In this document: positions 17,897 through 27,204 of the stretch, piece after piece
How positions within the stretch are numbered: the first letter of the stretch is position 1
How the letters are laid out: each line of letters begins with the position of its first letter
Source: Bacteroidales bacterium
GTDB lineage: Bacteria; Bacteroidota; Bacteroidia; Bacteroidales; UBA932
DNA: 64,000 nt
Assembly: GCA_017395045.1 (NCBI GenBank)
Contig: JAFPWG010000013.1
Coordinates: 62,001-126,000 of the forward strand
Direction of reading: 5' to 3'
Notes under the pieces: model-generated
What the model saw: the letters and a program-made list of their open reading frames with translations, nothing else
Databases searched by the model: none
Told to the model about the DNA's origin: nothing
Made by a program: the position numbers and the translations under genes

Positions 17897-18618
17897 TGTT
17901 CTTCTGGTTCCATCGCCGCTCCGTCCTTGAAAGCGGACTGCTGAAAGGTGCCGTCGACAATCACAGCCACATCCTGTACGGGCTGGACGACGGCGTCAAG
18001 ACGCAGGAAGACTCGCTTTCCATTCTCCGCTTCCTGGCGAATGCGGGGGTGACGGACCTTTGGCTCACGCCCCACGTGATGGAGGACGTTCCGAACACCA
18101 CGGAGGGCATCCGCGCCCGGTTCGAAGAGCTCAAGGCCGCCTATACGGGCGGCATCCGGCTGCACCTTGCCGCGGAATACATGATAGACACCCTGTTCGA
18201 AGAGCGGCTGGCCCAGAAGGACCTCCTGACCCACGGAGAGGACTCTGTGCTGGTGGAGACCTCCGCCATCGCCCCGCCCATCAATTTCTGGGAGATCCTG
18301 GAGCAGATGCGCGCCACCGGCTACCGGGCAATCATCGCCCATCCGGAGCGCTACCGCTACATGGAGAAATCCGACTATCGCCGCCTGCATGAGATGGGCT
18401 GCATCCTGCAGCTGAACCTTCCTTCCATCCTCGGATTCTACGGGGAAGGGGCGCGGAAGCGGGCGCAGTACATCCTGGACAAGGGCTGGTATTCGATGAC
18501 AGGGTCAGACTGCCACCGCTACCGGGTCATCCAGACCCAGTACGGGAAACACGAGCTGAAGAAGAAGACCATCCGCCAGCTCGCCCGCCTGATGGGCGGC
18601 ATGCCGGAGGAAATATAG
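17896..18618 (+). CDS. CpsB/YwqE-type PHP tyrosine-protein phosphatase
   Basis: A 240-residue manganese-dependent phosphatase of the PHP family that dephosphorylates the BY-kinase tail. Metal-binding motifs: VDNHSHILYGLDDG (~20-33), WLTPHVM, AAEYMID, IIAHPERYRY (~140) and TGSDCHR (~200). The ATG overlaps the kinase TGA by one base, so the pair is translationally coupled. Together with the Wza-like protein it completes the export and control module. Confidence 0.95.
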   Translation: MFFWFHRRSVLESGLLKGAVDNHSHILYGLDDGVKTQEDSLSILRFLANAGVTDLWLTPHVMEDVPNTTEGIRARFEELKAAYTGGIRLHLAAEYMIDTLFEERLAQKDLLTHGEDSVLVETSAIAPPINFWEILEQMRATGYRAIIAHPERYRYMEKSDYRRLHEMGCILQLNLPSILGFYGEGARKRAQYILDKGWYSMTGSDCHRYRVIQTQYGKHELKKKTIRQLARLMGGMPEEI

Positions 18619-18627
18619 GCCGGGGAT

Positions 18628-18651
18628 CCGGGCTCCAGGACTGGAGGCCGG
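18628..18651. repeat. GC-rich hairpin between phosphatase and rmlD genes
   Basis: CCGGGCTCCAG (18628-18638) pairs with CTGGAGGCCGG (18641-18651) with one mismatch and a 2-base gap. No T-run follows, so it is not a standard terminator; it may act as an RNA processing or stability element between the export module and the sugar genes. Confidence 0.4.
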
Positions 18652-18710
18652 ACCCGGTCTTCCTGGTCTGTCCATGCAAAATGGGCGGAGGAATATAAAC
18701 ATATCCCATT

Positions 18711-19583
18711 ATGAACATATTGGTTACGGGCGCCAACGGCCAACTGGGAACCGAGATGCGGAACATCTCCCGGGGTTCCGCCGACCGCTACATCTTCACC
18801 GACGTCACCTCCCTTCCGGGAGTGGAAACCGTGTACCTGGACATCACCAACCGGGATGCCGTGCGGCTCATCTGCGAGTCGGAGGAAGTGGATGTCATCA
18901 TCAACTGTGCGGCCTATACCAACGTGGACAAGGCCGAGGACGACGTGGCCATGGCCGACCTCCTGAACCATCAGGCACCGGGTATCCTGGCCTCTGTGGC
19001 GGCCGAACGGGGTGCGCACCTCATCCACATCTCCACGGACTACGTGTTCCAGGGCGACATCGCCCTCCCTTGCCGCGAGGATTGGCCGGTGCAGCCTACG
19101 GGCGTGTACGGGGCCACGAAACTGCAGGGCGAACAGGCCGTTCAGGCGGCGGGCTGCAGCTGGCAGATCTTCCGTACGGCCTGGCTCTATTCCCCATACG
19201 GGAAGAACTTCGTAAAGACGATGCGCCAGCTTACGGCCGAGCGGCCCGCGCTGAAGGTGGTCTTCGACCAGGTGGGGACCCCCACCTACGCGGCCGACCT
19301 GGCGGCGCTCCTGTACAAGGTCGTGTCGGAGCGGATGATGGACAAGGGAGGCATCTACCACTTCTCGGACGAAGGGGTATGCTCCTGGTTCGACTTCGCC
19401 TGCGCCATCCGCGACCTTTCTGGAAACACTTGTGACATAGCGCCTTGCCACAGTGATGAGTTCCCCTCCAAGGTCCGCCGTCCGCACTTCTCCGTGCTGG
19501 ACAAGACCAAGGTCAAGGAGACCTTCGGCGTGGCGGTCCCGCACTGGTATGAATCCCTGAAAAAATGCATTGACAGACTATGA
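18711..19583 (+). CDS. rfbD: dTDP-4-dehydrorhamnose reductase
   Basis: A 290-residue SDR enzyme making dTDP-L-rhamnose from the 4-keto intermediate with NAD(P)H. It shows VTGANGQLG (nucleotide binding), NCAAYTNVDKAE, HISTDYVF and the catalytic VYGATKLQGE (YxxxK). Length is normal. The order rfbD-rfbC-rfbB with short overlaps indicates one transcript; rfbA is separate at 35.3 kb. Confidence 0.95.
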   Translation: MNILVTGANGQLGTEMRNISRGSADRYIFTDVTSLPGVETVYLDITNRDAVRLICESEEVDVIINCAAYTNVDKAEDDVAMADLLNHQAPGILASVAAERGAHLIHISTDYVFQGDIALPCREDWPVQPTGVYGATKLQGEQAVQAAGCSWQIFRTAWLYSPYGKNFVKTMRQLTAERPALKVVFDQVGTPTYAADLAALLYKVVSERMMDKGGIYHFSDEGVCSWFDFACAIRDLSGNTCDIAPCHSDEFPSKVRRPHFSVLDKTKVKETFGVAVPHWYESLKKCIDRL

Positions 19584-20116
19584 ATATCATCCAAACCGAG
19601 ATTGACGGCCTCATGGTGATCGAACCGCGGGTGTTCGGCGACGACCGGGGCTACTTCTTTGAATCGTTCAACGAACGGGAGTTCCGGGAGAAAGTTGGGG
19701 ATGTGCAGTTCGTACAGGACAACGAGAGCAAGTCGCGCTACGGCGTTTTGCGGGGGCTGCACTTCCAGAAGGGAGAGCACGCCCAGGCGAAGCTCGTCCG
19801 CGTGGTGAGCGGTGCCGTGCTGGACGTAGCCGTGGACCTGCGGCCGGGATCGCCCACCTACGGGAAGCACCACGCGGAGGTCCTGTCGGGGGAGAACCAC
19901 CGGCAGATGTTCATCCCGCGCGGATTTGCCCACGGGTTCAGCGTCCTCTCCGAAGAGGTCGTGTTCCAGTACAAGTGCGACAACTTCTACTGCCCGGACT
20001 CCGAAGGCGCCATCGCCTGGAACGACCCGGACCTGGCCATCGACTGGCGCATCCCCGCCGAATCGGTCATCCTTTCCGAAAAAGACAAACATCACCCTTT
20101 CCTATATGAGCACTAG
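19580..20116 (+). CDS. rfbC: dTDP-4-dehydrorhamnose 3,5-epimerase
   Basis: A 178-residue cupin-fold epimerase. Active-site features: RGLHFQKGEHAQAKLVRV (catalytic His region), LDVAVDLRPGSPTYG (Asp), PRGFAHGFSV and the Tyr in VFQYKCDNFYCP. Its ATG overlaps the rfbD stop by 4 bases. Third step of dTDP-rhamnose synthesis. Confidence 0.96.
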   Translation: MNIIQTEIDGLMVIEPRVFGDDRGYFFESFNEREFREKVGDVQFVQDNESKSRYGVLRGLHFQKGEHAQAKLVRVVSGAVLDVAVDLRPGSPTYGKHHAEVLSGENHRQMFIPRGFAHGFSVLSEEVVFQYKCDNFYCPDSEGAIAWNDPDLAIDWRIPAESVILSEKDKHHPFLYEH

Positions 20117-21245
20117 AACCATCCTCATCACCGGCGGGGCCGGATTCATCGGCAGCCACGTCGTGCGGCTGTTCGTGAACAAGTATCCGGACTACCGGAT
20201 CATCAACCTGGACAAGCTAACCTACGCTGGCAACCTCGCGAACCTCAAGGACATCGAGGACAAGCCCAACTATAGTTTCGTAAAGGCCGATATCTGCGAC
20301 TTCGACACGGTCCTGAAAGTCATTACCGACAACCGGGTGGACGGCATCATCCACCTCGCGGCGGAATCCCACGTGGACCGTTCCATCAAGGATCCGTTCA
20401 CCTTCGCGCAGACCAACGTCATCGGCACCCTGTCCATGCTGCAGGCCGCGAAGGCGTACTGGGAGAGCCTGCCGGAGAAGTATGAAGGCAAGCGTTTCTA
20501 CCACATCTCCACCGACGAGGTGTACGGCGCGCTCGAGCTTACGCATCCGGAGGGAATCGAACCGCCTTTCACGACGAAGGCTTCGTCCGGAAAGCACCAT
20601 CTGGCCTATGGCGAAAGCTTTTTCACGGAGGACCTGAAGTACCAGCCGCACAGCCCTTATAGCGCCGCAAAGGCGTCCAGCGACCACTTCGTGCGGGCCT
20701 TCCACGACACGTACGGAATGCCCACCATCGTCACGAACTGCTCGAACAATTACGGCCCGTACCAGTTCCCCGAGAAGCTTATTCCTCTGTTTGTCAATAA
20801 CATCCGCCACCGCAAGCCGCTGCCTGTGTACGGGAAGGGCGAGAACGTCCGCGACTGGCTGTACGTGGAGGACCACGCCCGCGCCATCGACCTCATCTTC
20901 CATGAGGGGACCGTGGCCGAGACCTACAACATCGGCGGTTTCAACGAGTGGAAGAACATCGACATCGTGAAGACGCTCATCCGCGTCACCGACCGCCTTC
21001 TGGGCCGTCCGGAAGGGGCCGACGACGACCTCATCACTTACGTCACCGACCGTGCAGGCCACGACCTGCGCTACGCCATCGACAGCCGCAAGCTCCAGAA
21101 GGAACTGGGCTGGGAACCGTCCCTCCAGTTCGAAGAGGGCATTGAGAAGACCATCAGATGGTATCTCGAGAACCAGGACTGGCTGGACAACGTCACCAGC
21201 GGTGACTACCAGAAGTATTACGAGGAAATGTACAAGGGGAGATAA
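20106..21245 (+). CDS. rfbB: dTDP-glucose 4,6-dehydratase
   Basis: A 379-residue extended SDR: TGGAGFIGSH (NAD binding, ~9-18), STDEVYGAL (~135; the DE pair used in dehydration), YSAAKASSDHF (~185; Tyr and Lys), NCSNNYGPYQFPEKLIPL and NVRDWLYVEDH. An internal stretch around residues 150-170 (TTKASSGKHHLAYGESFF) is typical of Bacteroidota RmlB. The ATG at 20106 lies inside rfbC (11-bp overlap); the frame upstream of it is not coding. Confidence 0.96.
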   Translation: MSTRTILITGGAGFIGSHVVRLFVNKYPDYRIINLDKLTYAGNLANLKDIEDKPNYSFVKADICDFDTVLKVITDNRVDGIIHLAAESHVDRSIKDPFTFAQTNVIGTLSMLQAAKAYWESLPEKYEGKRFYHISTDEVYGALELTHPEGIEPPFTTKASSGKHHLAYGESFFTEDLKYQPHSPYSAAKASSDHFVRAFHDTYGMPTIVTNCSNNYGPYQFPEKLIPLFVNNIRHRKPLPVYGKGENVRDWLYVEDHARAIDLIFHEGTVAETYNIGGFNEWKNIDIVKTLIRVTDRLLGRPEGADDDLITYVTDRAGHDLRYAIDSRKLQKELGWEPSLQFEEGIEKTIRWYLENQDWLDNVTSGDYQKYYEEMYKGR

Positions 21246-22687
21246 TGCCCAGCCTCAAAAAGAATTTCTTCTACAGCGCGCTTCTTACCGTCGCGAACTA
21301 TATCTTCCCCCTGATCACGTATCCCTACGTGTCCAGGGTTTTGGGCGTGACGAACATAGGTATCTGCAATTTCGTTGACAATATTGTCAATTATTTCCTG
21401 GTATTCTCGACGATGGGTATATCCATCCTCGGGGTTCGCGAGATAGCAGGGGCGGGAACGGATCAGAACAAGCGGAACAGCACTTTTTCCAGCCTGCTTA
21501 CCTTGAATGCCTTGACGACCTTCGTGGCCGCCGTGGTCTTGACCATAGCGATCTTCGTCGTCCCCTCATTGGCGGAATATAGGAAACTGCTATTTGTAGG
21601 CGTGGCTAAATTGCTGGCTAACAGCTTGTTCCTGGAATGGTTATTCCGGGGATTGGAGGAATTCAAATTCATTACCAGCCGCTCCATCCTCATCAAGTCC
21701 CTGTATGTGGTAGCGGTTTTCCTCTTTATAAAGGAGCCTGGGGACTACGGGATTTATTACCTCCTTTTGACAGTCGCGGTCGTCTTGAATGCCTTGGTCA
21801 ATGCCGTCTATTCCCGCCGGTTCGTCCGTTTCTCCCTGCATGATCTCCGACTGGGCGATTTCGCAAAACCCTATTTCGTACTGGGCGTGAATTTCATCCT
21901 GACGTCGATGTATACATCCTTCAACGTCATCTGCCTGGGATTCATGCAGGACCCTGAACAAGTGGGCTTTTATACGTCGGCGACGAAGGTCCTTTCCATC
22001 TTCTCCGCCTTGCTGACTGCCTGTACGACGGTGTTGCTCCCGCGGATGAGCGCCGTGCTTTCTGAAGGGAAGACGGATGAATTCGAGGCCTTTATCAACA
22101 ATACGCTCAAGGTCTTCTTCCTGGTCGGAATTCCGTTGGTTTTCCTGATAGAAGCGACGGCTGCCGACATCATCCGCGTCCTCTCCGGGGCCGGTTATGA
22201 AGGGGCCATCCTTCCGTTGAAGACCATTGCACCACTCGTCCTCGTAGTCGGTTTGGAAGAGATCCTCATCGTCCAGGTGATGATGCCCCGGAAAATGGAC
22301 CGGGGCGTACTCAGGAACTCCGTTCTGGGTGCCGTTACGGGAACGGTGCTGAACCTGGTCCTGGTGAAAACCTTTCAGGCGGAAGGATCAGCCATCGTTT
22401 GGCTCTGCTCCGAATGTGCGGTGCTCTGCGGTGCTTTCTTCGCTGTTTTTGGACGGTCGGGAAGCGGTTTCCCCGGCAGGGTTTTCCTGAAGGACCTCTT
22501 GGTTTATGTGCCCCTGCTGCTCATCCTGCTGGTTATCCAGCATTTGTGCGGGAACCTTTCCGCCCTGTTGCGCCTGACGGTGTGCGCTGCCATAGCGGGC
22601 GTTTATTTCCTGGTCGTATCCTGCTGGATTGACAGGAATCCCGTCATACTCGGTTTGTTACAACCCCTTACACGTTGGAAAAGATGA
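21245..22687 (+). CDS. Wzx-type polysaccharide flippase
   Basis: A 480-residue multi-pass protein of the polysaccharide biosynthesis/MATE-like family that should flip lipid-linked repeat units across the inner membrane. It begins KKNFFYSALLTVANYIFPLITYPYVSRVLG, a hallmark of the family split here as KKNFFYSALLTVANYIF and PLITYPYVSRVLG, and has about 12-14 hydrophobic helices. It overlaps rfbB by one base (TAATG) and the next gene by four. A single flippase in this operon pairs with one polymerase at 24494-25741. Confidence 0.92.
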   Translation: MPSLKKNFFYSALLTVANYIFPLITYPYVSRVLGVTNIGICNFVDNIVNYFLVFSTMGISILGVREIAGAGTDQNKRNSTFSSLLTLNALTTFVAAVVLTIAIFVVPSLAEYRKLLFVGVAKLLANSLFLEWLFRGLEEFKFITSRSILIKSLYVVAVFLFIKEPGDYGIYYLLLTVAVVLNALVNAVYSRRFVRFSLHDLRLGDFAKPYFVLGVNFILTSMYTSFNVICLGFMQDPEQVGFYTSATKVLSIFSALLTACTTVLLPRMSAVLSEGKTDEFEAFINNTLKVFFLVGIPLVFLIEATAADIIRVLSGAGYEGAILPLKTIAPLVLVVGLEEILIVQVMMPRKMDRGVLRNSVLGAVTGTVLNLVLVKTFQAEGSAIVWLCSECAVLCGAFFAVFGRSGSGFPGRVFLKDLLVYVPLLLILLVIQHLCGNLSALLRLTVCAAIAGVYFLVVSCWIDRNPVILGLLQPLTRWKR

Positions 22688-23664
22688 AGAAGATCCGCAT
22701 CGCTTTCAAGGACTATTGGGAGGATTTCCCGCAGACGATGGAGAACTATCTCATCCTCAAGATCCTGCGTGCGCATTATGAGGTAGAGGTCTGCGACGAT
22801 CCTGACTATGTCTTTTTCTCGGTGATGGGGAATTCACACTGGAGCGTTCCCGACCGCTGTATCAAGATCTTCCATACCGGCGAAAACCTGGTTCCGGATT
22901 TCAATGCCTGTGACTATGCCATCGGATTCGAATGGATGGATTATGGTGACCGCTATCTCCGGTTCCCCTTGTACCTGTTCTACCGGAGGGAACTGCTTGA
23001 AGAGGCTTGGCACAAGCATGAGATTCCGGAAGGGTGGGACCTGGCGAAAGAGAAACCGGCATTCTGCAGTTTCGTGGTCAGCAACCCCAACAATCCGGAC
23101 CGGAACGAAGCCTATCGTCAGCTGAATCGCTACAAAAAGGTGGATTCGGGAGGAAGATATCTGAACAATGTCGGAGGCCCGGTCACCGACAAGTTGGCCT
23201 TTGACCGGAAGCATAAGTTCTCCCTGTGCTACGAGAACGGTTCCCATCCCGGCTATACGACGGAGAAACTGGTCGAAGCGTTCGCGGCGCGTACCGTCCC
23301 CCTGTATTGGGGCGATCCGGAGGTGGCCAGGACCTTCAATCCTTCCGCTTTCGTGGACCTGACAGGCTATTCCTCGCTCGAAGAGGCGCTTCCACTGATC
23401 GAGGCTTTGGACCGGGACGACGACCGGTATCTGCAGATGCTGCGGGAACCGGCCTTCCGGGCCGATGCCCCTTCCCTGGAGGAGTCCTATGCCCGTTTGG
23501 AGGCCTGGCTGCTGCATATTTTCGAGCAGCCGCTGGAGAAGGCCTATCGGCGCAATCGGAACAACCAAGGGAAACTGTATATCGAAAACCGGCTCCGCCT
23601 GGATTGCTGGGCCAACCGGAAAGCCTTGTGGGGCTTGTTGAAACATCGTCTTACCGGAAAATGA
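22684..23664 (+). CDS. GT10 family (alpha-1,3/4-fucosyltransferase-like) glycosyltransferase
   Basis: A 326-residue enzyme with the GT10 donor-binding signature at ~178-208: FSLCYENGSHPGYTTEKLV, then AFAARTVPLYWGDPEV, equivalent to the conserved FxLxFENS...TEKL...VPxxWG block. The N-terminal half includes FHTGENLVPDFNACDYAIGF. Members of this family transfer fucose from GDP-fucose to GlcNAc-containing acceptors. No GDP-fucose genes (gmd, fcl, fkp) are visible in the window, so the donor must be made elsewhere or differ. Start ATG 22684 overlaps the flippase stop; a TTG at 22675 is less likely. Confidence 0.88.
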   Translation: MKKIRIAFKDYWEDFPQTMENYLILKILRAHYEVEVCDDPDYVFFSVMGNSHWSVPDRCIKIFHTGENLVPDFNACDYAIGFEWMDYGDRYLRFPLYLFYRRELLEEAWHKHEIPEGWDLAKEKPAFCSFVVSNPNNPDRNEAYRQLNRYKKVDSGGRYLNNVGGPVTDKLAFDRKHKFSLCYENGSHPGYTTEKLVEAFAARTVPLYWGDPEVARTFNPSAFVDLTGYSSLEEALPLIEALDRDDDRYLQMLREPAFRADAPSLEESYARLEAWLLHIFEQPLEKAYRRNRNNQGKLYIENRLRLDCWANRKALWGLLKHRLTGK

Positions 23665-24497
23665 TCGGGGTCGTCGTCGTCAGTTATCGTTCGGACGACT
23701 TGACCGTCCGCTTCGTACGGGACCAGCTGGGCCGGATCACGCTTCCTTGCCGGATCGTCGTTGTGGACAACGGTGCAACGGCCCAGGAAGCCGAGGTCCT
23801 GCAGCAACGGATTCCGGAAGCGGTGGTCCTGCCCGCGGAAAACAAAGGCTTTGCCGTAGGGAACAATATCGGGATCCGGTATCTGCTTGAACACGGACGG
23901 CCGGACCGCATCCTCCTGGCGAACAATGACGTCGTTTTCGTTACCGAACGGGTCGTTGAGGCGCTGGCAGAAGTCCTTGATACACATCCGGATGTGGGTA
24001 TTGTGGGACCTGAAGTGGTCGGCCCCGACGGCCGCCGGCAAGGGCCGGAGCCCTATCAGGGAATGTGGAAGCGTTACTTCTGGATGTATGTTTCCACGCC
24101 TTTCCTGAGCCGGAAGGCAAAGCGCAGGCTGTTCGACCTGGATTATGCGGAACAGGCTGCCGAGGGAAGGCACGATAAACTGGTCGGCGCATTCATGCTG
24201 GCCGATACGGACGCGCTGGTCCAGGCTGGCCTGTTCGATGAGGGAACCTTCCTGTATGCCGAAGAAAACATTCTCTCCGACAGGATGGCAGCTATCGGGA
24301 AGTACTGCTGGTTCTGCCCTTCCGTCCGGGTACTCCACGATCACGGACAGACGGTCGGGCGGAATTTCAGCACGCGCCGGCAAGACTTGCTGCAGTGGGA
24401 GAGTATGTCCTATTATTACCGGAAATACCGGGGATACAGCGCCTTTTCGGTTCGTGTCCTGTCCGTACTCTTCCAGATGATCCTGAGCGTCAAATGA
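23661..24497 (+). CDS. GT2 family glycosyltransferase (rhamnosyltransferase-like)
   Basis: A 278-residue GT-A fold enzyme. IGVVVVSYRSDD starts the domain, ENKGFAVGNNIGIRY is typical of the WcaE/rhamnosyl-type GT2 group, and LLANNDVVF is the DxD-equivalent metal site. A later LFDEGTFLYAEE gives the catalytic acidic region. The ATG overlaps the GT10 stop (ATGA). Sugar and linkage cannot be assigned, although dTDP-rhamnose is made in the same operon. Confidence 0.88.
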   Translation: MIGVVVVSYRSDDLTVRFVRDQLGRITLPCRIVVVDNGATAQEAEVLQQRIPEAVVLPAENKGFAVGNNIGIRYLLEHGRPDRILLANNDVVFVTERVVEALAEVLDTHPDVGIVGPEVVGPDGRRQGPEPYQGMWKRYFWMYVSTPFLSRKAKRRLFDLDYAEQAAEGRHDKLVGAFMLADTDALVQAGLFDEGTFLYAEENILSDRMAAIGKYCWFCPSVRVLHDHGQTVGRNFSTRRQDLLQWESMSYYYRKYRGYSAFSVRVLSVLFQMILSVK

Positions 24498-25741
24498 GTC
24501 GTTCTGTCTGGGGCGTTCCCAGTAGAAAAAGAAGCTATATCGAGGTGTGGGTTTTCCTGCTCCTCATATGCTCCGTGAACTTCTTTGACATTATTCCCAT
24601 TACGAGATTGGTAGGGGTCAACGGTCCGTTCGCCTTCTACCTGCTGTCTCTGTTCTTCATGTTCACCTTCAACAGGAGGGCGCTGATCGGCGAGTCCCGT
24701 TCCTGGCTGACCCCTTTCTGGTGGTTCCTGTTCGGGGTTGTCCTGTCTTTTATTCCTGCCCTGCTGTATTACGGACAGAGTTTCGTCCAGTCTTTCTTTA
24801 CATATCGACATTTCTTCGAACTGGTCGCTTTCCCGATCCTGATCGCGCTCCGTCCGAATGAAAAGGAATTGCGGACGGCCTTGTACGCCTTTTCCGTCTT
24901 GTACCTGGTCCTGTGCCTTTTCATCACATTCTTCGCCCCGAACCTGATTCCAGAGGTGGAGAATCGGGAATTCGTTGAAAGCGGGAATTATCTCCACGCC
25001 CTTCCAGGCATCCGCCACGTCTTCCTGGCATTTATTTTCGCGTTCCACAAGGCGATGCGGCAAGGGTCCATCAGGAACTACGGATGGGGAATCTTCCTTT
25101 TCCTCGTCCTGTTCATTGCCCAGAACCGGACTTCGCTGATCGCCACCATCTTCGTCTCCGCCTACGTCCTGTTCACCATGAAGATGAGCTCCCGGAAACT
25201 GATCATGATCGCCGTCGTGATAATTGCCGTCGTGTTCATGGTGATGTATACGGCGGACCAGTGGGCAATCCTGTACAAGGAGACGATGGACCAGATCAAC
25301 AATCCGGAGTACAACCGCATCAAAGCCCTGATCTATATGACCCGTCGCCGGGACATCCTGCGATACCTGCTGGGCGAGGGCTTCATTTCCGCCAATGTGA
25401 ATCCGATCATCCATATCCTGCAGGAAGGTGGAATCGACCATTCGGATGTGGGCTTTGTGGGGCTATGGCATCAGTTCGGGGTGATTCCCGTCATCACCGT
25501 CCTTGTCATGACGATCAAGGGCCTTTCTTCCCGAAAGTCCTTCCTGGTCAGATTATCGGCCATCTACACGCTCACCGGGGCACTGACGCTGTCCTACATC
25601 GCGTTCGGAGAAACCCTGTTGTGGTTCTCCTGCTACCTGTATCTCTATTACGCCAGCGGTTCTCCCATGTTCGAAGAACCCATTTCGAACAAGAACGGAG
25701 CCCAATACTGGCTTAACCGGTCCTCGGAACGCTCATTATGA
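24494..25741 (+). CDS. Wzy-like polysaccharide polymerase
   Basis: A 415-residue integral membrane protein with about ten hydrophobic helices and a large external loop (GNYLHALPGIRHVFLAF region). The pattern fits O-antigen/capsule polymerases, which join flipped repeat units in the periplasm; sequence conservation in this family is low, so the call rests on topology and position between glycosyltransferases. It overlaps both neighbours by 4 bases. Confidence 0.78.
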   Translation: MSRSVWGVPSRKRSYIEVWVFLLLICSVNFFDIIPITRLVGVNGPFAFYLLSLFFMFTFNRRALIGESRSWLTPFWWFLFGVVLSFIPALLYYGQSFVQSFFTYRHFFELVAFPILIALRPNEKELRTALYAFSVLYLVLCLFITFFAPNLIPEVENREFVESGNYLHALPGIRHVFLAFIFAFHKAMRQGSIRNYGWGIFLFLVLFIAQNRTSLIATIFVSAYVLFTMKMSSRKLIMIAVVIIAVVFMVMYTADQWAILYKETMDQINNPEYNRIKALIYMTRRRDILRYLLGEGFISANVNPIIHILQEGGIDHSDVGFVGLWHQFGVIPVITVLVMTIKGLSSRKSFLVRLSAIYTLTGALTLSYIAFGETLLWFSCYLYLYYASGSPMFEEPISNKNGAQYWLNRSSERSL

Positions 25742-27204
25742 TCCATACCCTCTTCCTGTTCTGTCTCTTTGTCCTGCTGAACATCCGTTCCCAGGCCGAC
25801 TTCGACGCCCTTCCCGCCCGGCTGGACAGTGTCCTGCACGCTGAGGAAGTGCCTGAACTGGTGGAAGTCCGCATCGAACCCGGTGTCTATTTCTATGGCG
25901 AGCGGCATCTGGACCTGAGCTGGCTGGAGCTGCCGGGGACCCGGATTGCCATCACCGGCGACAACTGTACGCTGGTGGCAAAGGACCATGGAAGCGGTTA
26001 TGACCTGGGATACAATTATGTCGACCTGAATACCCTGGAAGGGGAAGATACCTGGACACCGGTCCGGAAAGCCGGCAGTTGGCCGGTTCCCGTCCTTTTC
26101 AATAAGGGCGTCTACAAGATCCGCTGCAAGGAACCGGACCTGTCCGAAGAAGAGGCGAAAGACCTGTGGCTGCATATCTCCCAATGGTTCGTGGGACCGT
26201 TCTATCCCGTGGTCCGGATCAGGAACGGCTGGCTGTATTTCCGGAAAGAAGCGGATCCGGGGACGCCCATCCTGTCGGAACTCCGTTACGGGCGGTGCCT
26301 GCCGCGGTATGTCCTCTGCGACAAGCCCGAACGGGAAGGCCTGCACGCCTGCACGGTAACGACGTTCCTCTCACTGAGCAATTCCCGTCTGGCGGGGTTT
26401 GAGATGAAAGGACTCTCTTTCCTGGGCAATGCCACCGGGCAATACCTTGTGTGGCTGGACGGGGTCCAGGCCGATTCTCTGGCCATCCGGGACTGCCGCT
26501 TCAGCCACCTGCGTTCCATCGGCATCAAGGTGGACCGGACGGACGGTTTCCTGCTGGAGAACTGCCTGTTCACCGGGAACTACAACGGCTGCGTGAACAT
26601 CAACGAAGTGAGCCGGAACGCCGTCATCGCCGGAAACCGTTTCATCGGAAACGGCCGGATGATGACGAACCAGCCCCTGATCCGCTGCAGCGGAGTCAAT
26701 TATCACGTGGTCGGGAACTATATCGAGGACTTCTCCCATTCCGCCCTGGGCCTGGGCATCAACTATACGGAGAAGGACGAATACGGGACTTCCGGAATCG
26801 TTGAAAAGAATGAAATCTGCCAGTCGGAGGCATTCCGGAAACGGCCGATGCGCTCCCTGGTCGATGCGGGCGCCATCTATATCTCCACCAACAATACGCG
26901 GACGGTGGTCCGGAACAATTATATCCACGACATCGACGGCCCCCACGGCAACCACGGCATCTTCGCCGACGACGGCGCGGTGAACGTGACCATCGAAGGC
27001 AATAGGATCGAGCGCATCCGGAATGGCCGCTGCATCGACCTCAGGAAGTGTTTCAGCATCGTCCGGCACCCTGAGACGAAGGTTTCCGCGCCGAACACGG
27101 GCAACATCATCCGGGACAATGTCTATGACGGGAAGGCCAGGATTTTCGTCCGGAAAGACGACCCGACCTCTTTTCTGGGCAACAACGGAAAAGAATGCGA
27201 ATAA
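25738..27204 (+). CDS. Secreted right-handed parallel beta-helix protein
   Basis: A 488-residue protein with an N-terminal signal (MIHTLFLFCLFVLLNIRSQA) and then repeated beta-helix coils (LAIRDCRFSHLRSIGIKVD, GFLLENCLFTGNYNGCVNI, AVIAGNRFIGN, TVVRNNYIHDIDG, VTIEGNRIERI). This fold is used by pectate lyases, C5-epimerases and polysaccharide hydrolases. Lying inside the capsule operon with 4- and 10-bp overlaps, it may trim or epimerise the polymer in the periplasm; no catalytic residues could be assigned. A similar fold is encoded at 55666 in the second operon. Confidence 0.75.
   Translation: MIHTLFLFCLFVLLNIRSQADFDALPARLDSVLHAEEVPELVEVRIEPGVYFYGERHLDLSWLELPGTRIAITGDNCTLVAKDHGSGYDLGYNYVDLNTLEGEDTWTPVRKAGSWPVPVLFNKGVYKIRCKEPDLSEEEAKDLWLHISQWFVGPFYPVVRIRNGWLYFRKEADPGTPILSELRYGRCLPRYVLCDKPEREGLHACTVTTFLSLSNSRLAGFEMKGLSFLGNATGQYLVWLDGVQADSLAIRDCRFSHLRSIGIKVDRTDGFLLENCLFTGNYNGCVNINEVSRNAVIAGNRFIGNGRMMTNQPLIRCSGVNYHVVGNYIEDFSHSALGLGINYTEKDEYGTSGIVEKNEICQSEAFRKRPMRSLVDAGAIYISTNNTRTVVRNNYIHDIDGPHGNHGIFADDGAVNVTIEGNRIERIRNGRCIDLRKCFSIVRHPETKVSAPNTGNIIRDNVYDGKARIFVRKDDPTSFLGNNGKECE

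Noticed and set aside
18628-18651. Hairpin after the phosphatase gene as a rho-independent terminator
   Set aside because: No T-run follows and the downstream sugar genes have no visible promoter of their own, so readthrough is expected; listed only as a hairpin.
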